Shown here piece after piece: positions 8,521 to 15,135 of a stretch of 43,936 nucleotides of DNA (positions are counted from its first letter, which is position 1; every line of letters starts with the position of its first letter). Made by a program: the position numbers and the translations under genes. The stretch is from Sphingobium sp. Leaf26 (GTDB taxonomy: Bacteria; Pseudomonadota; Alphaproteobacteria; Sphingomonadales; Sphingomonadaceae): positions 174,919 through 218,854 of the forward strand of contig NZ_LMKV01000032.1 in the NCBI RefSeq assembly GCF_001421665.1, in the 5' to 3' direction. The notes under the pieces are model-generated. The model saw only the letters and a list, made by a program, of their open reading frames with translations. It had not been told where the DNA came from and did not search any database.

Positions 8521-8564
8521 GATGTATCCCCCCACAAGATGAGGGCGGCCTATAAACATAAATG

Positions 8565-8587
8565 TTGCGAGTCAATATCAGTAGCAA
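8565..8587. promoter_or_regulatory. Candidate Fur-type iron box in divergent promoter
   Basis: The segment opens TTGCGAGTC and closes AGTAGCAA, giving TTGC/GCAA ends with a TGCGA...TCA core like alphaproteobacterial Fur boxes. It lies 45 bases from the receptor start and 27 bases from the start of the plus-strand gene, so it could control both. Assignment rests on resemblance and on the iron-uptake-like neighbours. Confidence 0.45.
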
Positions 8588-8613
8588 TATAGGCGTGACA
8601 GGAGGACCGGGTC

Positions 8614-9162
8614 ATGGGGGCGGCATTTCTGATTGCCACGGCGCTGTTCATGTCATTGGCCGGCATAGTGCTGTGCTGGCGGGCGTGGACGCGCCATGCG
8701 CTGGGCTGGCGCGTGGTGGTTGGCGCCGTCGCGCTCTGGGGCCTGTCGACCTGGGCATGGATCGCCGGTTTCGGGCCGGAAATCGGCATTGCGCTGGCGC
8801 TGGAGACGGCGGCATTGCTGGCCCTTGCCTTCATCCTCACCCGGATCGAGGTGCGGCCGGCGCAAGTCGTGCGGGATCGGATTGCGCCGCCGTTGCCGCG
8901 CCGCCGCCATGGCCGTGGGATTGCGCGGGCGCTGACGGCGGGATTGCTGGGCTTTGCCGCCGCGATCGGCCTGGCGGTGCTTTTCGCCACGCGCGCGCCG
9001 CTGGCCGAGCAGACACGTCTCATCCTCGCCGCGCTCGCCATGCCCTCGCTCTGGTGCGGCGCGATCGCCTGGACGGTGTGCGACCGGCGGCTGCTGCTTC
9101 AGATCGGCGTTTTCCTTGGCCTCGCTGCGACCAGCGCCGGCATCACCTTCATCACGGCCTGA
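8614..9162 (+). CDS. Small hydrophobic membrane protein next to PepSY protein
   Basis: This 182-residue protein has about six hydrophobic segments in two blocks (residues ~5-75 and ~105-180) separated by a basic loop (RRRHGRG). GGAGG at 8601-8605 stands at a good distance from ATG 8614. I recognise no named family with confidence. The stop is three bases from the next start, so it is co-transcribed with the PepSY membrane protein, and it is divergent from a siderophore-type receptor. Similar small membrane proteins accompany PepSY ferric-reductase-like proteins in sphingomonads, so a helper role in iron assimilation is inferred only from position. Confidence 0.75.
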   Translation: MGAAFLIATALFMSLAGIVLCWRAWTRHALGWRVVVGAVALWGLSTWAWIAGFGPEIGIALALETAALLALAFILTRIEVRPAQVVRDRIAPPLPRRRHGRGIARALTAGLLGFAAAIGLAVLFATRAPLAEQTRLILAALAMPSLWCGAIAWTVCDRRLLLQIGVFLGLAATSAGITFITA

Positions 9163-9165
9163 TCC

Positions 9166-10629
9166 ATGCAGATACCCAAAAGCCTCACCCGCGCCGCCAT
9201 GGAGGGCCATGGCCTGCTTGGCGTGCTGTTCGGCGCAATCATCTATGTGCTGTGCCTGACCGGGTCGATCCTGGTGCTGGTGGATCAGATCAGCATCTGG
9301 GAACGACCGGATGCGCCGGCCATCGCCAGCCTGTCGGATGCGGACATCGCCGCCATATCCGTCCGCGCCCTTGCCAGGGCGCAGGCGGCGGGCGTGGCGC
9401 ATGACATCTACATGCAGATGCCCACGGACGAACTGCCGCGTATGACCGTGTACGGCTATGGCGAAAAGGGGGATCATCGCGACTGGAATGTCGATGCAGC
9501 GGGACAATTGGTGCCGCATGCGGAAACGCCCTGGCTGGACTATATGCAGTTGCTGCATTTCAACCTGACCCTGCCGGGCGCGATCGGTCGCTATATCGTC
9601 GGCATTTTCGGGACCATATTGCTGGCCAGCATCGTCACTGGCCTGCTGGCGCACCGCCGTATCCTGAAGGACGCCTTTCGCCTGCGCTGGGGCGGGTCGC
9701 GGCGGCTGACCAATGCCGACCTGCATAATCGCGTTGGCGTATGGGCCTTGCCCTTTCACCTGATCGTGGCGCTGACCGGGTCGCTGCTCGGCCTTGCCGG
9801 CCTCATCACCATCATTCTGGCGATGGTCGCCTATAAGGGCGATCAGGAAAAGGCGATCGCTTCGCTGCTTGGGCCGCAGGCCGGCGCGGATACGCGCGCT
9901 GCGCCACCACCCGACGTGGCCCGGATGCTGCGCGATATTCAGCTACGTGCGCCGGGCGCGGCCGTGACGCAACTGGCGATCGAACATGCCGGCACCGTCG
10001 GGCAGCAGGTGCGGATCATGGTCGCCGCGCCGCGCCATCTCGCCCGCAATGAGGCCTTTCTGTTCAGCGCCGATGGTCGCTTCAAATGGCGGGCCGGCCT
10101 GACCGACGGCAATGCCGGGATGCGCATCTATGGCATGATTACCCCGCTCCATTACGGTACCTATGGCGGGGTGGCGCTCAAGATCATCTATGCGCTGCTG
10201 GGCATGGGGCTGACCCTGATCGTCGCGACTGGCGGCAATGTCTGGCTGGCGCGGCGCCGAGAGCAGGGGCGTGCCACCCCAAGGCTGGAGGCGCTGTGGG
10301 CGGCGATCATCTGGGGCCAGCCGATCGTCATGGCGACGGTAGCGGTGCTGCTGCTGTTCGCGCCGGTGCCGGCGGTCGCCACTTACTGGCTGCTGACCAC
10401 GCTGTGCTGGATCGTGGCGCTCAGCCTGCGGGAGAAGGCCAGGGCGTCGTTGCGGATCGGGCTGGCGGGATCGATCCTCGTCCTGTTCATGGCCCATGGG
10501 GTAGTTCGCGGCGCTGGGTATCCGATAATATTACTGGTGGACATGCTCGTGGTCCTGATCGTGCTGGCATGGATGGCGAAGAGCATCGGCGTAGCGCGGC
10601 GCCGACCGTTGCGGCCTGCCTCCGCCTAG
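9166..10629 (+). CDS. PepSY-associated membrane protein (PiuB/FoxB-like)
   Basis: This 487-residue inner-membrane protein has a helix at ~22-42, a periplasmic domain, the LHFNLTLPGAIGRYIVGIFG helix (~125-150), the ADLHNRVGVWALPFHLIVALTG segment (~185-205) with conserved His residues, a second periplasmic PepSY-like region (~230-330), and five C-terminal helices. Family members such as PiuB and FoxB are iron-regulated and are thought to reduce ferric siderophores with haem bound by the helix histidines. Start ATG 9166 lies three bases after the previous stop. Its link to the divergent TonB receptor and the Fur-like box supports a role in iron release or reduction. Confidence 0.85.
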   Translation: MQIPKSLTRAAMEGHGLLGVLFGAIIYVLCLTGSILVLVDQISIWERPDAPAIASLSDADIAAISVRALARAQAAGVAHDIYMQMPTDELPRMTVYGYGEKGDHRDWNVDAAGQLVPHAETPWLDYMQLLHFNLTLPGAIGRYIVGIFGTILLASIVTGLLAHRRILKDAFRLRWGGSRRLTNADLHNRVGVWALPFHLIVALTGSLLGLAGLITIILAMVAYKGDQEKAIASLLGPQAGADTRAAPPPDVARMLRDIQLRAPGAAVTQLAIEHAGTVGQQVRIMVAAPRHLARNEAFLFSADGRFKWRAGLTDGNAGMRIYGMITPLHYGTYGGVALKIIYALLGMGLTLIVATGGNVWLARRREQGRATPRLEALWAAIIWGQPIVMATVAVLLLFAPVPAVATYWLLTTLCWIVALSLREKARASLRIGLAGSILVLFMAHGVVRGAGYPIILLVDMLVVLIVLAWMAKSIGVARRRPLRPASA

Positions 10630-10630
10630 A

Positions 10631-10732
10631 GCATCGTGCGGAAAAGTGGGAACCGGTTTTTGGCTTAAAACGATGCGAAAACAAAAAACTAGAGCGCGCG
10701 ACCTGCATCGGATTTAACGCAGCGCGCTCTAG
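10631..10732. repeat. Interspersed double-hairpin palindromic repeat
   Basis: The element has two hairpins. GCATCGT (10631-10637) pairs with ACGATGC (10670-10676) around a GGAAAAGTGGGAACCGGTTTT core; CTAGAGCGCGC (10689-10699) pairs with GCGCGCTCTAG (10722-10732). This arrangement, including the GTGCGGAAAAGTGGGAACC core and AAAACAAAAA linker, matches a repeat family scattered through sphingomonad and rhizobial genomes. It lies between two convergent genes and its last bases contain the stop codon of the TetR gene. Confidence 0.85.
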
Positions 10733-11337
10733 AAGCGCGCGCCCGCCGCCGCCAGCGCTTCCTTGACCCGCGCGGTCGCCATGCCGAGCGGATCGGTTTC
10801 GCCAAGCAGGGCGAAGCTGCCATTGAGCGCGAAGGCGCAATGGCCGTGCACGGTGGCGACCAGCGAGCGGGCGAGGCGCGGGGCGTTGTCCCGATGGCCA
10901 TCCGGCAGGACCGCTGCAACCTCCCGCACGATCACCTCGGTCAGCGCACCGCGCCGCTGGGCGAGCGTGTCCGGCATCGCCATGCCAACCGGCAACCGAT
11001 GATCGTAGATCGCCGTCCACAGGTTCATCTGCTCCGACGCAAAGCTGAAATAACCCGCGACCAGAGCCGCGATGCGATCGGTAGACGGGCCAGCCAGCCG
11101 GTGCTCCAGATGCTGCGCCCATTGCTCGAACGTCCGCGTGTTGATCGCCGCGACCAGCAGGTCATAGCTGCCGAACACATTGTAGAGCGTGCCCACGGCA
11201 TAACCGATCCGCTTGGCCACTTCGCGCGCGGAGAAGCGGGCGAAGCCGACCTGCGCCATGTGTCGATGCCCTTCCTCCAGGATCAGCGCTTCCAGTTCCG
11301 CGCGGCTATGATCGGATCGCCTGCCCATGGGTTCCAT
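10729..11337 (-). CDS. TetR/AcrR family transcriptional regulator
   Basis: This 202-residue repressor has an N-terminal TetR helix-turn-helix (residues ~10-58: FSAREVAKRIGYAVGTLYNVFGS) and an all-helical ligand domain. It is divergent from the large Aas-type fusion gene; between them lies a clean inverted repeat (11369-11391) that is the probable operator, so it likely represses the fusion gene and itself. The start is ATG 11337 or the in-frame ATG at 11328; neither has a good ribosome-binding site. The TAG stop at 10731-10729 lies inside the interspersed repeat, so the repeat insertion probably reset the C-terminus (ends AAAGARF). The ligand is unknown; a fatty-acid signal would suit the neighbour. 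Confidence 0.9.
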   Translation of the reverse strand: MEPMGRRSDHSRAELEALILEEGHRHMAQVGFARFSAREVAKRIGYAVGTLYNVFGSYDLLVAAINTRTFEQWAQHLEHRLAGPSTDRIAALVAGYFSFASEQMNLWTAIYDHRLPVGMAMPDTLAQRRGALTEVIVREVAAVLPDGHRDNAPRLARSLVATVHGHCAFALNGSFALLGETDPLGMATARVKEALAAAGARF

Positions 11338-11354
11338 CTAGAAATTTAATTTAA

Positions 11355-11391
11355 CACTGTCTAATTATTTAATTGACCACTGTTCAATTAA
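11355..11391. promoter_or_regulatory. Operator region between tetR and aas-like gene
   Basis: TTAATTGA (11369-11376) and TCAATTAA (11384-11391) form a perfect 8-bp inverted repeat with a seven-base spacer. In addition CACTGTCTAATTA (11355-11367) and CACTGTTCAATTA (11378-11390) are direct repeats 23 bases apart. The AT-rich patch is in the only intergenic space of the divergent pair, as expected for TetR binding. Confidence 0.7.
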
Positions 11392-11515
11392 TGGATATTC
11401 CCAATGCAGACGCGACGGGCAGGCGATCGCGCCGGCGGGCTGGGCATGCTCCGCCGGGGGTTAACGGCCCGTCTATATTTGTCGCCTACAGGCACTCCAT
11501 CAGGGGGTATTGTTC

Positions 11516-14500
11516 ATGTCTGCACCGGATCTGTCGCTGCTGGGAAAACGGCGTTTCGCGCCTTTGTTCGTTGTCCAGTTCCTGGGGGCGTTCAACGATA
11601 ATCTGCTGAAATTCGCGCTGCTGTTCCTCGCCAATTTCGTCCTGTTCCGGGCCGAGCCGGACAAGGCGGGGCTGCTGGCGACGATCGCGACGGGCCTGTT
11701 CATCCTGCCCTATTTCCTCTTTTCCGCGCTGGCGGGGCAGATTGCCGATGCCTGGGACAAGGCAAAGCTGGTGCGTGCGGTGAAGGCGGCCGAAATCGTC
11801 ATCATGGCCACGGCGCTGCTCGGCTTCTGGCTGGAATCGGTGCCGCTGCTGCTGGCTTGCCTCTTCTTCATGGGGCTGCATTCGACTATCTTCGGCCCGG
11901 TCAAATTCTCGATCCTGCCGCAGCATCTCCACCCGAAGGAGGTGATGGGCGGGACCGGTCTGGTCGAAGCGGGCACCTTCCTGGCCATATTGGGTGGCCA
12001 GTTGCTGGGCGGAACCCTGACGGGCGCCAAGGCGCCGCTTTGGCTGGCCGACATCGTCGGAACCAGTGCAGCAGGTACTTTGCCGGCATGGATAGCCGGC
12101 GTGACCGCCGTCGCGGTCGCGCTGCTCGGCTTCATCGTCAGCCTGGCCGTACCGCCTGCCCCGCCAGTCGCGCAGGGGCTGCGGATCGACCCCAACATAT
12201 TTCGCAGCACATGGCAGATTTTGAAGGCGGCACGCCATGGCCGTGGCGTCTGGCTGTCCATTCTTGGGATAAGCTGGTTCTTTGCGGTGGGCGCGGTGCT
12301 TCTGGCCCAGTTCGCTCCGCTGGTCAGCGGGGTGCTGCAAGCCAGTCAGGATGTCGCGCAACTGTTCCTGCTTGTCTTCTCGCTCAGTGTCGCGCTGGGG
12401 TCGCTGCTCGTCAATCGCCTGCTTTCGGGTGAAGTTTCCGCCCGCTTCGTGCCGATCTCGGCGCTGGCGCTGGCCGGCTTCATGATTGATCTCTGGCTTT
12501 CCACCAGCGCCTATGTGCCGGTGACGCGCGATGCCGGCATTGCAGCTTTCATCGACACGCCCGGAAGCTGGCCAATCCTCATCGACCTGTTCGGGATCGC
12601 CTTTGCCGGTGGCATGTTCATCGTCCCCCTCTATGCGATCCTCCAGACCCACGCCCCGCGCGAGGAACGATCGCGCACCATCGCCGCCAACAATATCCTG
12701 AACGCCGCCGTCAGTGTCGCGGTCGTTCTGGTCGTGACGCTGATGCTGGCGCGGGGCGAAAGCGTGCCGGGCATCATCGGCACATTGGGTTTTGCCACGC
12801 TGACGATCGCGCTCATCTCCTGCTGGCTGCTGCCTGAAACCATCATCAAGGCGATCGTGCGCGCAACGCTGCGCTTCCTCTATCGCATCGAATTGTCGGG
12901 CGAGGAGCATATGCCCCGCGCCGGTACGCCTGCCGTGGTCGTGGTCAACCATGTGTCTTTCCTCGACGGGCTGTTGCTCGCCGCTTTCCTGCCGGGCAAG
13001 CCGACCTTTGCGGTCAACACGCACATCGCCAAGGCCTGGTGGGTGAAGCCCTTCCTGGCGCTGTTCGATGCTTTCCCGGTCGATCCGACCAACCCGATGG
13101 CGGCCAAGGCCATGGTGAAAGCCGTGCGCGAAGGGCGGACCCTGGTCATCTTCCCGGAAGGCCGCATCACCGTCACCGGCGCGCTGATGAAGATATTCGA
13201 TGGCCCCGGCATGGTCGCCGACAAAGCCGACGCGCCGATCATCCCCGTTCGCATCGACGGTGCGCAATATACGCCCTTTTCCCGCCTGCGCGGCAAGGTG
13301 CGTCTGCGCAGCTTCCCGAAGATCAGGCTGACCGTGCTGCCGCCCCGCCGTTTCAGCATAGAGGGCGAGATGACCGCCCGCGCCCGCCGTGCGATCGCCG
13401 GTCGCCGTCTCTATGACGAGATGAGCGAGATGATCTTCGCCACCTCGAACACCGAAGAGACGTTGTTCGCGGCGCTGCTGGAGGCACGGCATATCAATGG
13501 CGGCAAGGCGGCGGTCGTGGAAGACGTCAAGCGCGAACCGATGAGCTACAACCGGCTGGTCGTCGGCAGTCTGGCGCTGGGTCGTCCCCTGGCGGCGGCG
13601 AGCCGGCAGGGGGAGGCGGTCGGCGTGCTGCTGCCCAATGTCTCGGCCGTGGTCGCGACCTTCTTCGCGCTTCAGGCGCACGGCCGGGTAACGGCGATGC
13701 TCAATTACACCGCCGGCCTCACCAATTTGAAGGCAGCCTGCGCCGCCGCACAGATACGCACCATCGTCACCGCCCGCGCCTTCGTCGATCAGGCGAAACT
13801 GGGCGACATCGTCGCCGCGCTCGAAGCCGAAGGGCTGACCGTTCTCTGGCTGGAGGATATCGGCGCGACGATCGGCACCGGCGCCAAATTACGCGCGCTG
13901 ATCGCCAGTCGCTTTGCCGGCTACAGCCATCGCCGCCTGCGCATCGCCCCTGACGCGCCGGCCGTCATCCTTTTCACCAGCGGATCGGAAGGTCTGCCCA
14001 AGGGCGTGGTGCTGACCCATCGCAACCTGTTGTCCAACTGCCGCCAGCTTGCCGCGCGGATCGATTTCAACAGCGCGGACATGGTGCTGAATGCGCTGCC
14101 GGTCTTCCACAGCTTCGGTCTGACCGGCGGCACGCTGCTGCCGATCCTGCACGGGGTGAAGACGTTGCTCTATCCCAGCCCGCTGCATTATCGCATCGTT
14201 CCCGCGCTCGCCTATGACAGCAATGCGACGATTCTGTTCGGCACCGACACCTTCCTGTCGGGCTATGCCCGCATGGCCCATGGCTATGACTTCTACTCGC
14301 TGCGCTATATCTTTGCAGGCGCCGAGCGGGTGCGGGACGAAACGCGCAAGGCCTATGCCGACAAGTTCGGCCTGCGCATCCTGGAAGGCTATGGCGCGAC
14401 CGAGGCGGGGCCGGTGATCGCGGTCAACACGCCGATGCACTTCCGCGCCGGCACCGTCGGCCGCCTGCTGCCGGGGATCGAGGCGAAGCTGGACGACGTG

Positions 14501-14974
14501 CCCGGCATTGCCGAAGGTGGCCGCCTGGCGATCCGTGGCCCCAACATCATGGCCGGCTATATGAAGGCGGATGCGCCGGGCGTGCTGCAACCGCCGGAAG
14601 AGGGCTGGCACGACAGCGGCGACATCGTCACCATCGACGGCGAGGGTTTCGTCACCATCCGTGGTCGCGCCAAGCGCTTCGCCAAGATCGGCGGCGAGAT
14701 GGTGTCGTTGCCCGCGGTGGAGGGCTATGCCGCGGCGCTTTGGCCCGACGCGGATCATGCCGTCGTCACCCGCCCGGACGCGCGCAAAGGGGAGCAACTG
14801 GTGCTGTTCACCACGCGCAAGGGGGCGAAGGCGGGCGAGCTTCAGGCCTGGGGCCGCGCCAATGGCGTGACCGAACTCGCCATTCCGCGGGACATTCGCG
14901 AACTGGACGCGCTGCCGGTGCTGGGCACGGGCAAGCTCGACTATGTCATGATGGGCAATATGGCCGTAGCCTGA
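11516..14974 (+). CDS. aas: Three-domain MFS / PlsC acyltransferase / acyl-ACP ligase fusion (Aas-LplT type)
   Basis: This 1152-residue inner-membrane protein joins what E. coli makes as LplT and Aas. Residues ~5-410 are an MFS/LplT-like flippase (FVVQFLGAFNDNLLKFALL). Residues ~440-650 are a PlsC acyltransferase with NHVSFLD (~478-484) and FPEGR (~546-550). Residues ~670-1150 are an AMP-binding ligase with FTSGSEGLPKG (~820-830) and YGATEAG (~958-964). Together they would import lyso-phospholipid and re-acylate it with fatty acid activated on ACP. ATG 11516 is preferred over TTG 11510 because GGGGG stands eight bases before it. The divergent TetR gene is the likely repressor. Confidence 0.93.
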   Translation: MSAPDLSLLGKRRFAPLFVVQFLGAFNDNLLKFALLFLANFVLFRAEPDKAGLLATIATGLFILPYFLFSALAGQIADAWDKAKLVRAVKAAEIVIMATALLGFWLESVPLLLACLFFMGLHSTIFGPVKFSILPQHLHPKEVMGGTGLVEAGTFLAILGGQLLGGTLTGAKAPLWLADIVGTSAAGTLPAWIAGVTAVAVALLGFIVSLAVPPAPPVAQGLRIDPNIFRSTWQILKAARHGRGVWLSILGISWFFAVGAVLLAQFAPLVSGVLQASQDVAQLFLLVFSLSVALGSLLVNRLLSGEVSARFVPISALALAGFMIDLWLSTSAYVPVTRDAGIAAFIDTPGSWPILIDLFGIAFAGGMFIVPLYAILQTHAPREERSRTIAANNILNAAVSVAVVLVVTLMLARGESVPGIIGTLGFATLTIALISCWLLPETIIKAIVRATLRFLYRIELSGEEHMPRAGTPAVVVVNHVSFLDGLLLAAFLPGKPTFAVNTHIAKAWWVKPFLALFDAFPVDPTNPMAAKAMVKAVREGRTLVIFPEGRITVTGALMKIFDGPGMVADKADAPIIPVRIDGAQYTPFSRLRGKVRLRSFPKIRLTVLPPRRFSIEGEMTARARRAIAGRRLYDEMSEMIFATSNTEETLFAALLEARHINGGKAAVVEDVKREPMSYNRLVVGSLALGRPLAAASRQGEAVGVLLPNVSAVVATFFALQAHGRVTAMLNYTAGLTNLKAACAAAQIRTIVTARAFVDQAKLGDIVAALEAEGLTVLWLEDIGATIGTGAKLRALIASRFAGYSHRRLRIAPDAPAVILFTSGSEGLPKGVVLTHRNLLSNCRQLAARIDFNSADMVLNALPVFHSFGLTGGTLLPILHGVKTLLYPSPLHYRIVPALAYDSNATILFGTDTFLSGYARMAHGYDFYSLRYIFAGAERVRDETRKAYADKFGLRILEGYGATEAGPVIAVNTPMHFRAGTVGRLLPGIEAKLDDVPGIAEGGRLAIRGPNIMAGYMKADAPGVLQPPEEGWHDSGDIVTIDGEGFVTIRGRAKRFAKIGGEMVSLPAVEGYAAALWPDADHAVVTRPDARKGEQLVLFTTRKGAKAGELQAWGRANGVTELAIPRDIRELDALPVLGTGKLDYVMMGNMAVA

Positions 14975-15054
14975 CACCCCATTTACACTCCCTGCGGTCC
15001 GGACTGGCGCCTGTGCGTCGATCCGGATCGCGGGGCGATTGCACCGTCCGCATA

Positions 15055-15078
15055 ATATATTTCGTATACAATATTTGA
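15055..15078. promoter_or_regulatory. GTATAC-centred operator upstream of TonB receptor
   Basis: ATATTTCGTATACAATATT at 15057-15075 matches the site at 25157-25175 in 16 of 19 positions. It lies about 60 bases before the receptor start codon. The symmetric GTATAC core suits an FCD-type GntR dimer, and the regulator encoded at 24276-24932 has a related site at its own promoter. Confidence 0.6.
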
Positions 15079-15135
15079 CATTGCGCTGTTATTGCCGCAG
15101 CATCCCGCCTGAAAAAAAGGTCAGGGAGACACAAA

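Noticed and set aside
11486..13681. 731-residue minus-strand frame opposite the Aas fusion
   Set aside because: Long antisense frames are common in GC-rich genes; composition is low-complexity Arg/Gln/His/Asp and the plus strand has clear domains.
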